From Tannerellaceae bacterium (GTDB lineage Bacteria > Bacteroidota > Bacteroidia > Bacteroidales > Tannerellaceae): DNA of 64,000 nucleotides. The translations under genes and the position numbers were made by a program. The notes beneath the pieces are model-generated. The model did no database searches, was not told the DNA's origin, and saw only the letters and a program-made list of their open reading frames with translations. The stretch lies in contig JAIRKZ010000190.1 of NCBI GenBank assembly GCA_031259845.1, positions 1 to 64,000 of the forward strand, written 5' to 3'. Positions within the stretch are counted from its first letter, which is position 1; each line of letters opens with the position of its first letter. Shown one piece after another: positions 34,356 through 44,800 of the stretch.

Positions 34356-36065
34356 TCACTCTCCTATATATTTTTCTTCCTGTATCTTCCGGTTTAGCGC
34401 ATCGTCTTCTTTGCCCATTTCTTTTGCTTTCTTCCATTGCTCCACGGCTTTTTCTTTTTCGCCCGACATATAAAGTATATCGCCATAATGGTCTGTCAAT
34501 TCAGGGCTTTTTGTTTTATCTTTTTCCAAAGCGCTTTCTATGTAGAATTTGGCTAAGGTGTAATTGCCCTGTTTAAAAAATATCCAGGCATAGGTATCCA
34601 GATAGGTGGAATTATCAGGTTCCTGCCTGATAGTGATGGCGCTCATCCGTTCGGCTTTTTCCAGGTCTTTATTCGATAATGACAAAAAATAGGCGTAATT
34701 GTTTAACACCACCACATTGTTTTCGTTATACTTCAACGCTTCGTCGTATGCTTCAAACGTTTTATCCAATTGCCCTGTCTGATAATAAATATCGCCTATC
34801 TGTCCATAAAAATCGGATTTTAAAGGGGCGTTTTCCGGGGGGATGACGGTAAGCCCTTTTCCGTAGGCGTCTAACGCTTCCTGATAGCGTCTTTCCTGAT
34901 AATGGGCCACCCCCAGATAAAAATAATATTGGGGAGCCCCCGGGAATAACTCTATACATTTATTACAGATACGTATCACCCCGGGAATATCCTGGGTTTG
35001 CAAAGAGAGTTCTAAAAGCCTCCCCCAGGCCGCTTCGTTCCCCGGTTCCGTTTCCGTCACCAACTGGAATTGAAATTTGGCCTCATCCGTTTTTCCCTGA
35101 AGCAGCAGCAGCGAACCATACATAAGCTTTAGTTCCGTTTCTTCAGGATGTTGTTCCATCAGCGTCTCAAACAACGAATTAGCGTTTTCGGTGTCTTGCT
35201 GCGTTTGCTGCAAACGCATAATATAGCGCGAAAGGATGCTTACTTTCGTTTCTACATCCAATTTCTCATTCACAAGCGCGTCGCGTATCTGCGTCTCGGC
35301 TGCCGCTTTATTATTTATCGCCTCGTAATAATTGGCCATCGACACAAAATAATAAGGATTGGCCGGGTCTATCCCATGCGCTTTCTGATAGGCTTCGTAT
35401 GCTTTATCCTTATCGCCCCTTTCGAGGTATAAATCGCCCAGCATAATCGGATAACGGGAATCCATGGGGTATTTAGCGGCAAGTTTTTCCACTTCGCCAA
35501 AAGCCTTGCCCGGCTGTTCAAGCATTATATACAGCCTGTATTTCTGCATTGAAAAGGCCTCGTTCATCCCCATAACAGACTCCAATGTGTCGTACGTTTC
35601 TATCGCCTTGCCGATTTCGCCCTGTTGCGTAAGCGCGTCGGCCAGGTAATAATTAAGCTCTGTTTTCCTGGGATAGGCTTTTACCAATTCTTCATACACT
35701 TCCACCGCCTGGCCAAACATTCCCCTGCTGCGCAAAAGGGTGGCCAGCGCCATTTTATACGTAAAGTTTCCGGGACTGTTTGCCGCGGCGCGTTCCAACA
35801 TCTCCACAGCCTTGTCTTGCCGGTTCATCTGCATATAGAAAGAAGACAACTCATAAAGTACGGGAGCCGATGTAGAATCAATTAGCAGGCAATGGTTGAA
35901 AGCCTCAAAAGCCGCATCGTATTTTTCTGCGTTCTTAAGGTTCAAGCCTTCATAAAAGAAATAATCAAACTTTCGCCCGTCTCTCATACCGCCGGCTTTC
36001 ATAACGGCCACATTCATCAACAATACTCCCCCTAAAAAAACTCCGCCAAGCAGTTGCCTTACCAT
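34356..36065 (-). CDS. Tetratricopeptide repeat protein
   Basis: 569 residues. A signal peptide (about 1-24) precedes roughly 14 TPR helices pairs, each with the pattern A..Y..A (for example KYDAAFEAFNHCLLIDS, GEIGKAIETYDTLE, DKAYEAYQKAHGIDP, ALDAYGKGLTVIP). It is probably a periplasmic or outer-membrane scaffold. In Bacteroidales this gene typically precedes a DUF4292 lipoprotein and EnvC, which suggests a role in envelope assembly; no enzymatic motif is seen. Confidence 0.9.
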   Translation of the reverse strand: MVRQLLGGVFLGGVLLMNVAVMKAGGMRDGRKFDYFFYEGLNLKNAEKYDAAFEAFNHCLLIDSTSAPVLYELSSFYMQMNRQDKAVEMLERAAANSPGNFTYKMALATLLRSRGMFGQAVEVYEELVKAYPRKTELNYYLADALTQQGEIGKAIETYDTLESVMGMNEAFSMQKYRLYIMLEQPGKAFGEVEKLAAKYPMDSRYPIMLGDLYLERGDKDKAYEAYQKAHGIDPANPYYFVSMANYYEAINNKAAAETQIRDALVNEKLDVETKVSILSRYIMRLQQTQQDTENANSLFETLMEQHPEETELKLMYGSLLLLQGKTDEAKFQFQLVTETEPGNEAAWGRLLELSLQTQDIPGVIRICNKCIELFPGAPQYYFYLGVAHYQERRYQEALDAYGKGLTVIPPENAPLKSDFYGQIGDIYYQTGQLDKTFEAYDEALKYNENNVVVLNNYAYFLSLSNKDLEKAERMSAITIRQEPDNSTYLDTYAWIFFKQGNYTLAKFYIESALEKDKTKSPELTDHYGDILYMSGEKEKAVEQWKKAKEMGKEDDALNRKIQEEKYIGE

Positions 36066-36113
36066 AAATTAATCTTATTGATTGATAATTAGAGAGTAAT
36101 TATAACAAAAGGT

Positions 36114-36551
36114 TTAAAGCGTACCGGTGTGTCCAAAGCCCCCGGCTCCCCGTTCGGTTTCGCCCAGCGCCTCTACCGGCTGCCATTCCGCCCGGCTATG
36201 CGCCGTTATCACCATCTGGCAAATACGTTCGCCATCGCCAACCGTAAACGGGCAGGACGAAAGATTCACCAGTATAACGCCTATTTCACCCCTGTAATCA
36301 GCATCAATCGTTCCCGGCGTATTAAGTAAAGTAATACCATACTTCAAAGCCAATCCGCTCCTCGGCCGCATCTGCGCCTCATATCCTTCCGGCAGCGCAA
36401 TATAAAGCCCTGTAGGAATCAATTTCCGTTCTAACGGCTTCAGCACAACCGGTTCGGACAGGTTTGCCCGGATATCCATCCCCGCCGACATAGCCGTAGC
36501 ATAAGCCGGCAACGGATGCCGGGAAGCGTTAACAATCTTAACTTTCATCAT
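36114..36551 (-). CDS. dut: dUTP diphosphatase
   Basis: 145 residues, trimeric dUTPase. Motifs 1-5 are visible: [50 protein letters not shown]-like GERICQMVI, and the C-terminal P-loop-like [10 protein letters not shown]. It hydrolyses dUTP to dUMP, keeping uracil out of DNA. First gene of the minus-strand dut-TPR-DUF4292-EnvC run. A second Met (residue 2) is an equally good start. Confidence 0.97.
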   Translation of the reverse strand: MMKVKIVNASRHPLPAYATAMSAGMDIRANLSEPVVLKPLERKLIPTGLYIALPEGYEAQMRPRSGLALKYGITLLNTPGTIDADYRGEIGVILVNLSSCPFTVGDGERICQMVITAHSRAEWQPVEALGETERGAGGFGHTGTL

Positions 36552-36666
36552 TACACATCGATTTTAAAAACAAAAGTATATAAAAAACCAAGACGAACAA
36601 TAAAAGGTTTGTTTCTTCACCTCTTTTTTACACTTCTTCCTGAAAAAGAAAAAAATGCAACCGCTC

Positions 36667-37100
36667 CTATTTCTGCGTTTTACGCTGTATTTCCTTATCA
36701 AAGTCGGATTCAAATAAGCGGTCTTGTACGATGCGGTATTTCTCAAACTCGCTTTCGGCAAATGAACTGTGTTGATCTTTGCGAGTTAACACGGTAACCT
36801 ATTGAGATTATGGCATCAAGGTTATAGAATTTCGTTCTGTAATTTTTACCGTTGGAAGCAGTTGTCAAGAAATCCTTGACAACTAAATTTTTATTCAGTT
36901 CGCCGTCTTGAAAAATATTCTTCAAAATGAAGGCTGACATTTTGCTTCGTTGTTTGGAACAGTTCTCCAATTAGGTTTTGCGTCAACCAAACTGTATCAT
37001 CCTGCACACGGACTTCAATGGTATTTTCTCCCGTTTGGGAAGTAAACACTAAAAATTCGGCGGTACTGTTGCGGATTTGCAAAGGTTTCTTTTTTGCCAT
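36667..37100 (-). pseudogene. RhuM-family protein, internally deleted and frameshifted
   Basis: Three pieces of one RhuM-like protein (usual length over 300) can be read in changing frames. The N-terminal 60 residues (EVRVQDDTVWLTQNLIGELF) run to about 36930, where the frame shifts to KNIFQDGELNKNLVVKDFL and YNLDAIISIGYRVNSQR. Near 36770 this joins a third frame, FAESEFEKYRIVQDRLFESD, the C-terminal end of the family, stopping at 36667. The middle of the protein is deleted. RhuM genes ride on islands and prophages; the function of the family is unclear. Confidence 0.85.
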
Positions 37101-37188
37101 ATATCATTTTTTACCCAATCATAACGGTTGAAACTCTTTGGCTATAATCTGTGTGCCATTCATCTTGCCTCTCCAAGGAAACCGGCGG

Positions 37189-37791
37189 CTACGTTCGCCA
37201 GTTGTTTTCTTTTATGAAGTTCATTACCGTCAGCCGGCTTACGTTTAGTATGCGGGCCATGGCCGAATAGGAGGCGTTTTTTTCCAGTAAGAGTTTTATT
37301 TGTGCCTCTTTTCCCGTTAGTTTCTTTTTAGACGATTTGCGTCCTTTGGGACGGCCTAAGACGATTCCTTCGGCTTTTTTTCGCGCCAGGGCGTCTTTGG
37401 TTCGCTGGGAAATCAATTTCCGTTCTATTTCGGCAGACAGGCCAAAGGCAAATGCCAGCACTTTGGAATTAATGTCATTCCCCAGTTGGTAATTGTCTTT
37501 TATTGTACACACTTGTATATCGTTCTGCATACAATGGTTCAAAACAGACATGATCATTAATAAATTCCTCCCTAACCTTGATAATTCGGAACAGATCAGC
37601 GTATCGCCTTTCCTTAGTTTTTTCAGTAATTTACCAAGTTTTCTTTCTTCAACTTCTTTACTGCCGGATATGGTTTCTTCTATCCATTTGTTAATCACAA
37701 CAGCATGGGATTTGCAGTATAGCTCAATCTCATATCGCTGATTCTCGACTGTTTGTTTATCCGAACTCACCCGGATATAGGCATAAATCAT
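37189..37791 (-). CDS. Serine recombinase / DNA invertase (Mpi-like)
   Basis: 200 residues, full length for a resolvase/invertase. The catalytic domain (about 1-135) has YIRVSSDKQTVENQ with nucleophile Ser9, the SELSRLGRN motif near residues 69-77, and the E-helix SAEIERKLISQRTKDAL. A hinge (GRPKGRKSSKKK) leads to a C-terminal helix-turn-helix (SYSAMARILNVSRLTVMNFI). Bacteroides Mpi of this type inverts many promoter segments. It lies next to a pair of divergent surface-protein genes with an inverted-repeat-bounded spacer, the obvious candidate target. No cargo or att sites are seen, so a lone chromosomal invertase is likelier than a transposon resolvase. Confidence 0.92.
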   Translation of the reverse strand: MIYAYIRVSSDKQTVENQRYEIELYCKSHAVVINKWIEETISGSKEVEERKLGKLLKKLRKGDTLICSELSRLGRNLLMIMSVLNHCMQNDIQVCTIKDNYQLGNDINSKVLAFAFGLSAEIERKLISQRTKDALARKKAEGIVLGRPKGRKSSKKKLTGKEAQIKLLLEKNASYSAMARILNVSRLTVMNFIKENNWRT

Positions 37792-37823
37792 CGTATTAAT
37801 AGTTTAAGTTTGTGTAATCGCCG

Positions 37824-37831
37824 CAAATGTA
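37824..37831 (-). promoter_or_regulatory. -7 box for the invertase
   Basis: Minus-strand TACATTTG matches TAnnTTTG exactly, 32 bp before the invertase ATG. No TTG at the expected spacing. Confidence 0.45.
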
Positions 37832-37852
37832 ATACAGTCTGTTCAAATAAAA

Positions 37853-37879
37853 ACCCCCTCCGGCTTATCCGGAGAGGGT
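37853..37879 (-). terminator. Intrinsic terminator of the left S-layer-like gene
   Basis: An 11-position stem (ACCCCCTCCGG against CCGGAGAGGGT, one mismatch) with a 5-nt loop. On the minus strand it is followed by TTTTTATTT, so it should end transcription of the large gene before the invertase. Confidence 0.8.
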
Positions 37880-37918
37880 CCTCTTTTATTTGTAATCTGG
37901 TTAAAGCTATCGGGTCGT

Positions 37919-38110
37919 TTACTTAACGATAGCTTTAACAGCAGCTTCGCCGTCGATAGCTACTACTATGATACCCTTAGGTAATGCAATGGTAACATTG
38001 TCGGAAGAAACAGCCTGGTTGGCAACTGTCTGGCCTAAGATGTTGCTGATAACAACTTTCTTACCGCCTGCATTCAGGATAGTAACCGTGCCTGTTCCGC
38101 CGATAACCTG
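37919..38110 (-). repeat. 3'-terminal repeat arm, left
   Basis: The last ~190 bp of this gene are nearly identical (about 8 differences by eye) to the last ~190 bp of the divergent paralogue at 45080-45271, in inverted orientation. Synonymous positions are also conserved, which argues for recent recombination or gene conversion rather than protein-level selection. Confidence 0.85.
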
Positions 38111-41100
38111 TACGGAAGAAGAAACGGCCGGTTTCTTTTCGTTAGCTACAGCGCTCTTTTCTTCGCCTTTCGTTACATCGAAGATTTCGGCGCCATTCTG
38201 TCTGGCTTCAATAATGTTGATGTAGTCGCTTATTACAGGCACGCCATTCTGAATCTTCAACCATTTACCCCATGTAGGAGCAATTTCCGGTTGTGCAGAA
38301 GTCGTTCCATCTTGATAATAATATATTTCACGCTGTGATTCAATCAGGAAACGCCTGTCGTTAGCCGGATCAACCAAGCGGAACTGGAATACCATGCTCT
38401 TGCCGTTCCTGTCTAAATTATAGGCCGGAACATTCGCTTTCCATGTATACGGATATTGAGTGTCATAGTTCCAGTTATCCTGATACCATCTTGGGTCATA
38501 ATGCGTATTAGCTCCTAAGAAATGTTTATCCTTAGCCGGGATATTCCAGAAGAAGGCAGAGTCAATATCAGAAGTTTCTACCTGCCCGCGTACTACATAG
38601 AATGTATCCCCATAGTGAATACCGTCTACAAAGGCTAAACGCGTTGTTTTTTCGGCTCCATAAGCAAATTTACCCTGATAGTCGGCATTGTGCGGAGTAT
38701 AATTAGCGCCTCCAATTCCGATAGAATCCTGTGCGTTGAATACCCAGAAAGCCCTCGTAAAGGATGGCCTTACGATTGTATCTATCTTGCTGGTGTTAGA
38801 TTCGATAAGTACACCCGTTGAAGTCCATGTTGAATCTTTCCTGATTTTAAAGATCGTATCACCTTCTACAAATTCAGGGCGAATAGCCAACATATATTGC
38901 GGCATAGGCGTTTCGCCGCGCACATAAGCGGTATCTACATAGAATGAATAAGAGAAATCATTATCCCTTTCTTTAAATTGATTTATATTGTATAAACCTA
39001 AGAAACTGATAGATTTGTCCTTAATATCCTGGCGATAGTCATTTTCCGTTGTTGTCGGATAGTTGTTGCCAACGCCTTTTGGAGAATTTTCAAACAGGAA
39101 TTCATTACCCAGGTTATTGTATTTAGTAAACTTCAACCATACAGGCGCGTTTTTCCCATCGCCAAATGGTTCTTTAACCGGTTTCTTTCCATATTCTGCA
39201 CCGTCAAATCTTCTGTACAACGGTTCGGAGTATTTATTGATAGCAAAGGCAGAAGTTCTTGTTTCGTCCGGCGATTGTTTATAAGCCCACAGACTGTTGT
39301 CGTCGATACCGACTTTCACAAATCGTGAATTAAATTGCGGATATTGGCCACTTACATGGTAATTTGTACCATTTCTCATATCTAACATAGCATAATAATC
39401 CGTATCAGCCTTCGTATTATTCGTTTTCAGATAGAAAATGCCATAAACATCGTAGTAGCCAGCGCCGCCAGGAGTGGAAATCCAACGCTGACCATAAGAA
39501 GATACGGCATATCTGTCTTCTTTATCTACTACAATATACCGACTGTCCGTAGCCGAGCCAAGCAGTCCTGATCCGGCAGGAATTCGTACGGCGTAACGAA
39601 CCCTTTTCAGTTGTGCCAGGTCGTCAACTTTATCAGTAGTATATCCGTATTTTTCAACTCCTACTTCAATGTCATTATTAATATAATTATAAATGTTAAT
39701 CAAATCAAGTTTGAACATTGATTTGCCTTCACTTACAATTAAGGAAGAGTCTCTATCCGACTTAACGCTCAGATAATCGTCGTCTTTGTATTTATGCAGG
39801 TAATTAAACTCGTACGTATAGGTTTGCGCAGTTAATGAATCAATATAGAAATAGCCTAATGTAGCGTTCTCTTTAATTGATTTATCCAACGGTTTACCAA
39901 AATTAGCCACGCTTAAAGAAACGTCCAATGCATCAAAAGTCACTCCGTTATAGTGACATCCTGATAACTTGAATGTCGTTCCCTTATCGGTATAGAACTG
40001 AACCGGCGCTTTGGAAGCTACCCGGGGAAATTCGCGGTTCGTAATCTTAACGGGAGATGTGCCCGTATTGTTTGTCCGCGTTTTTTCCACTACCCATTGA
40101 TAAGCCGGTATCCGTTTGGGGTCAACGTTATCCTGCAAGCTGATCCACTGCGGAACGGTGTCTCTGTTATCGTAGAACGTATACACGGGAACGGCCAGGT
40201 ATTGGAGGCCTGCGGCGGTGGTACGGCTGATTAAATACAAATCATTGCCCAACGACGTAAGATTAGGAGAAGAAGCCGTGCAACTACCTAATTTGAATAA
40301 AATCTTTGTATTGATTGGCTTTGGCCCTATTGTAACCAGACGCCTTTCGTCAAGGTCTTGAAGTTTAACGAGCAGCGAATCCTGATCCGTCACCACCCTG
40401 GCCGATGCAGCCCATCTTGCGCTTGCAAGCGCATCCGGGTCTTTCACATAAGCTTCCTGCACGCGGATGTCTAACTGGTCGTTCGTGAAATCATACTGTA
40501 CAAAGAAGTTATACTGGTTGCGGATGCTGCTATGCCCTCCTACCGGTTGTTCGATAGCCGTTTCCGCAATATCTCCCCAGCCAAAGGCAAGGAATTTTAC
40601 TCCGGTAGTATTCGTCCAGGCGGTATCTACACGCAGGTATTTGCCGTCGGCCCTCTTGAAGTTCAACGCATTTGCAGGCGTATACGCGTCGGCACGTACG
40701 GCTTTTAACGCATAATCGGTCCATGGATTCAATACCCGCGGGCTGTTACGGTCCGGGTCGAACACAAGCTTAATCGAATCGTTACCCGGTTCTGTCTGGA
40801 ATCGCGTATTATAATCGGAAGCAGACAGGTACTGTATTCCCGGCTTCACAACCGTAAACAGCAACACGTCGTCGCCGCTATAATCGCCCGTAGCGCTGGC
40901 TGTTCTCTCTTCTACGCCTACATTACCGTCAGCGCCTCCGTTGTACGTAAGCACCAACACCTTGTCTGCTTTAGAATACGTAGTAAGCGGACGGCTTGTC
41001 TGGAGCGACGCTGCATACGTAGCCGAAAACTTCCAGCCTTTATTATCGCCTTGGGCGATATCAATCCTTCCGTTATCCGTATAGTCTTTAAGGTTAACGG

Positions 41101-41434
41101 CCAATTCCCCGCCGATAGCCCTGTTTACGAAATCGAACCTGGGGTTAGCTCCTTCTTCCTGTTCTTTTACGGAAATACACCAAAGCGCCTTAGCTACGCC
41201 GCTAACAGGATAAGCATCATAATCTTGTATCCGCAAGATACCATTCGCATCGACATACACCACCAATGCATCATTGGGCGCTCCCTGACGAACTGCCTTC
41301 AAATGATACATGCCTTTCTGGGCATCGGCGTCCATCTTACCGGCGTTGCCTCCGCTACCCAATGCATTAGCAGTCCCTAACGATGCAACCAGCATAAGAG
41401 CGCTGGCAATCAAAGTAAAAAACTTTTTGTTCAT
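37919..41434 (-). CDS. Large secreted S-layer-like protein with DUF6383/type IX C-terminal domain
   Basis: 1171 residues. Signal peptide MNKKFFTLIASALMLVASLG then ANA. The long middle is beta-rich with no enzymatic motif, including many short repeats of the type YLxxxxDxxxxxDS. The last ~70 residues (GTVTILNAGGKKVVISNILG, then GQTVANQ, ALPKGIIVVAIDG and final AIVK) have the shape of a type IX secretion sorting domain. At least ten D(S/T)(A/I/L/V/T/M) O-glycosylation sequons occur. Size, leader, sorting tail and sequons recall Tannerella S-layer glycoproteins; that identity is inference. Divergent from a close-ended paralogue; no leftward TAnnTTTG promoter is seen in the shared spacer. Confidence 0.82.
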   Translation of the reverse strand: MNKKFFTLIASALMLVASLGTANALGSGGNAGKMDADAQKGMYHLKAVRQGAPNDALVVYVDANGILRIQDYDAYPVSGVAKALWCISVKEQEEGANPRFDFVNRAIGGELAVNLKDYTDNGRIDIAQGDNKGWKFSATYAASLQTSRPLTTYSKADKVLVLTYNGGADGNVGVEERTASATGDYSGDDVLLFTVVKPGIQYLSASDYNTRFQTEPGNDSIKLVFDPDRNSPRVLNPWTDYALKAVRADAYTPANALNFKRADGKYLRVDTAWTNTTGVKFLAFGWGDIAETAIEQPVGGHSSIRNQYNFFVQYDFTNDQLDIRVQEAYVKDPDALASARWAASARVVTDQDSLLVKLQDLDERRLVTIGPKPINTKILFKLGSCTASSPNLTSLGNDLYLISRTTAAGLQYLAVPVYTFYDNRDTVPQWISLQDNVDPKRIPAYQWVVEKTRTNNTGTSPVKITNREFPRVASKAPVQFYTDKGTTFKLSGCHYNGVTFDALDVSLSVANFGKPLDKSIKENATLGYFYIDSLTAQTYTYEFNYLHKYKDDDYLSVKSDRDSSLIVSEGKSMFKLDLINIYNYINNDIEVGVEKYGYTTDKVDDLAQLKRVRYAVRIPAGSGLLGSATDSRYIVVDKEDRYAVSSYGQRWISTPGGAGYYDVYGIFYLKTNNTKADTDYYAMLDMRNGTNYHVSGQYPQFNSRFVKVGIDDNSLWAYKQSPDETRTSAFAINKYSEPLYRRFDGAEYGKKPVKEPFGDGKNAPVWLKFTKYNNLGNEFLFENSPKGVGNNYPTTTENDYRQDIKDKSISFLGLYNINQFKERDNDFSYSFYVDTAYVRGETPMPQYMLAIRPEFVEGDTIFKIRKDSTWTSTGVLIESNTSKIDTIVRPSFTRAFWVFNAQDSIGIGGANYTPHNADYQGKFAYGAEKTTRLAFVDGIHYGDTFYVVRGQVETSDIDSAFFWNIPAKDKHFLGANTHYDPRWYQDNWNYDTQYPYTWKANVPAYNLDRNGKSMVFQFRLVDPANDRRFLIESQREIYYYQDGTTSAQPEIAPTWGKWLKIQNGVPVISDYINIIEARQNGAEIFDVTKGEEKSAVANEKKPAVSSSVQVIGGTGTVTILNAGGKKVVISNILGQTVANQAVSSDNVTIALPKGIIVVAIDGEAAVKAIVK

Positions 41435-41461
41435 AATTTAAAAATTTAATATTAATACTAT
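41406..41461. repeat. Perfect 56-bp inverted repeat, left arm
   Basis: Reverse complement of 41835-41890 without a mismatch. It covers the first ~29 bp of the left gene's coding region and ~27 bp of its leader. Similarity stops sharply on the spacer side and fades with about 10 mismatches over the next 40 bp on the coding side. Confidence 0.92.
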
Positions 41462-41681
41462 ATAACGATATAAAGTGATCTGTGTATTAGCTATTTATGT
41501 CTTGTGAAAGAGAGGTCTGCATTGCATTTCACCTTCCAACTGTATAAATCAATCGAACTTATATTTTATTCTGTTTGTCGTAGCAAAACGGGTTTGTCAT
41601 CAAAAAGACAGGTTTCGTACAAGAATTGATATTTGATTGATAAGAAAGGCGATAGAGCGGCTAAAAAAACATTTAAAACAA

Positions 41682-41711
41682 TTGCGTATATGAAACTAAT
41701 ATATACCTTTG
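41682..41711 (+). promoter_or_regulatory. Rightward promoter in the S-layer-like spacer
   Basis: TTG at 41682-41684 and a perfect -7 box TACCTTTG at 41704-41711, spaced 19 bp. It points to the right-hand gene, whose ATG is 150 bp downstream, giving a long untranslated leader as is common for abundant surface proteins. No equivalent leftward box (CAAAnnTA on the plus strand) exists between 41462 and 41834. Confidence 0.75.
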
Positions 41712-41834
41712 CTGAGTGAAAAAAGGTTCTTTTATTTTATCCACACACGCACAGCAAGAAGGTTTGTGGCCTGAAGTAAAGACGACAGTAACAAATTACA
41801 ATGATATAGAGAAAGAAATCTCAATTTTTACTTT

Positions 41835-41890
41835 TAGTATTAATATTAAATTTTTAAATTATGAACAAAAAGTTTTTTACTTTGATTGCC
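41835..41890. repeat. Perfect 56-bp inverted repeat, right arm
   Basis: Partner of 41406-41461. It covers the last 26 bp of the leader and the first 30 bp of the right-hand gene. The two arms enclose a 373-bp spacer (41462-41834). Confidence 0.92.
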
Positions 41891-44800
41891 GGCGCCTTTA
41901 TGCTGGTAGCATCGTTGGGAACTGTTAACGCTCAAAGTTCTTATCCAACCGACCTCTTTACGGGTGGATTAACGACTCAGGCCCAAAAGTATCTCTACCA
42001 TCTGGTGGGAGAAGTTGGCGCTGACAAGTACTTTTTGGTGGTTGACAACGATGGTAAATTGTATTTGAAAACAACGGCTGATTATACCGCCGGGAATTAC
42101 AAATTCGGAAATGCCTTGTGGTGCGTAAATGTAAGCGACAGGGAAGACCAGGGATTGAACCCTACTTTTACCTTTGAAAACAAAGGAGCAGGCCTGAAAT
42201 TAGGCATATCAAAAGACGATGAAGACATTGATCCTATCGACATTCGTTTTGGGGCTTTAACCCGTTTTGAATTTTCACGTGTTTACAAGAATTCTCTTGA
42301 AGCCAAAAAACCATTGAAGCTTTATTACAATGAAGACAATGTGTTGACATTTGTACGGAATGCAGCCGGTCATATCACAGTTAAAGCATACCCTGCTACA
42401 GCCGCTGATATTACAGAAGGCAGTTATGGCGCTAATGTTGTTCTTTTCTCCTTATACAAACCGGATGAAGTAATTCTTACTGCAGAACAATTCAACACCA
42501 TCCTTAATACCGAACCAAACGGATGGGTAACATTGAATTTTGTTCCGGCTCCAAGCGACGCCAGCGAATTCCAAACAGCTATTAAGGCGGAAGACGTTAC
42601 TCCCGGCTGGTTGAAATTTTTTCGGAACACAACAGACGCCAACAAGAAGTGGTTACGCGTAGACACCGCTTACACAGGCGACTACGGTGTGAAGTTCTTG
42701 AAATTTGCGTTTGGCGATGCTCCTTCTGCAGCAGACGCTAAAAAAGCAGCTATCGAACGTCAATATTATTTCCAGGCAAGATATCACGTATTGAACGACA
42801 GTCTGGCAATTGATGTACAGCAGGCCATCTTCCCGGAAGAAGGTTACAAAGGCTACTGGTATAACTATGCTCCTACCGTATGGGGCACTAACAATGGAAG
42901 TGATTCACTTCATGTAAAACTGCAAGACTTGATTGCCGGTGAAAGAAGCATCCTTACAATCGGTACGAAAGAAGTTTCTACCCGTGTAGAATTAGGTTTA
43001 AAGAGCTGCGCATCAGTTCCCGTAAATTTAACTTCCGTTCCGAACAACCTGTATACTATCAAAAATAATGCAGGCCAATACCTGGTAGTTCTTATCAATA
43101 CGGATACTGTTACCGGTAGCCAACGCAGCGCTCCACGCTGGATGACATTAAACGAAGCTACGCAAAATCCGAACCGTATCCCTGCTTTCCAATGGGTAGT
43201 AGAACAGACGCGTACGGACTTCCCGACTTCTTCTCCAATCCGTATCACGAACCGTGAATTTGGCGACACCACAGAAGATGGCGTAAACCTGGATTACCAT
43301 CGTACGATAGGAGGTGAAACGATTCAGTTAACAACAACCGGATCAAGCCTCCAATTATATGGCGAAACGGTTTATGCTGCCAACTTCAAAGAAGTTCCAA
43401 CTCCTGAAAAGGGAAACAAGTATTTAGGCTACAAATACCTGCCGAATGATTCGTTGAAATTCAACACATACGATTTCAATTATCTGCACGAATTAAATGC
43501 TGAAAAGTATTTATATATCAAGAATACGACAGACTCTTCTATCTACCTGAATACAACGACTCAGTCAAGAACACAGTTTGAACTGATTGCCCAGGGAACT
43601 CCCAAACGTTACGGCTACTGGACAGCTGCCGTTCCGGGCTTGGCCAAACTTGAAAAAGTTTCTTATGTATTGAGAGTGAAAGACGGCTATGCTTTGAACA
43701 GGACAGGCGCCGTTGTAGTGGCCGATGGTGAAGGCAGATATGCCGTTACCAAGGCAGCAGTAGCAGATACCTCTGTATTCTTGCTGAAGACCAACAATAC
43801 GAAAGACGGAAGAGACTACTATGCTTTATTAGACACCGGCTATTATGGTTTGAATAATAGTAACAACGTACATAAAGATGTAAAAGTAGGTATCGACGAC
43901 GCCAACGCATGGGCTTACGAACAAGACCAGAACGAGTTCAGAACATCTACCTTCTTTATCGCTCCTTACAACGAACCTATATATAGAAGATTCGACGGCG
44001 CCGAATATGGTAAATACAAGATTAAAGAACCTTATGGAAACAGTTCAAACGCTCCTCTCTACCTGAGATTTGCAAAACACAACAACTGGGGAACAGAATT
44101 CCTGTTTGAAAACTCTCCAAGAGGTATCGGCAGCAAGGATCCCGGCAAGACGACAGAAAACGACTATCGCGACGAGCTTACGGCAAAAGGTAAAGCTACG
44201 ATCAGCTTCCTGGGATTGTATAACGAAAAAGACTATCCTGCAAACGGAGAACTGTTTAACTATACATTCTATGTAGATACGGCTTATGTTCGTTATGCTA
44301 CTCCCATGCCTCAGTATATGTTGGCTGTACGTCCTGAGTTTGTAACAGGCGATACGATTTACAGAATTACGAAAGACTCCGTATGGGATTCAAACGGCAA
44401 AACGCTTCTGTATGTAACCAGCGATACGACGTTTAGCATCAGACCGTCGTTCACCAGGGCATTCTATGTATTCAACGCGCAAGACTCTATCGGAGCCGCC
44501 GACCCTGACAACCAGAATGCACGCAACAAAGATTATGTAGGTAAGTTTGCATACGGAGCTGAATACACCACCCGTCTGGCATTTGTAGACGGTATACACA
44601 TGGGTGATACATTCTACGTACTGCGCAAGAATCCTGCTACCACAAGCATCGACTCTGCTTATCTGTTAGCGATACCTCGCGCCGACAAACATTATCTGGG
44701 CGCCAATACGCATTACACGCCGAGATGGGGACGGGACGGTAATCCTATCTGGGGAACTAACGGCGCTTATACGAACGACCATAACGGTAAGAGTATGGTA

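Noticed and set aside
37189..37791. Transposon resolvase
   Set aside because: No transposase, passenger genes or res-like site nearby; size and hinge fit lone Mpi-type invertases better.
37805..37812. Rightward promoter TAAGTTTG between the invertase and the left S-layer-like gene
   Set aside because: It matches the -7 consensus but would transcribe antisense into a terminator; no -33 element supports it.
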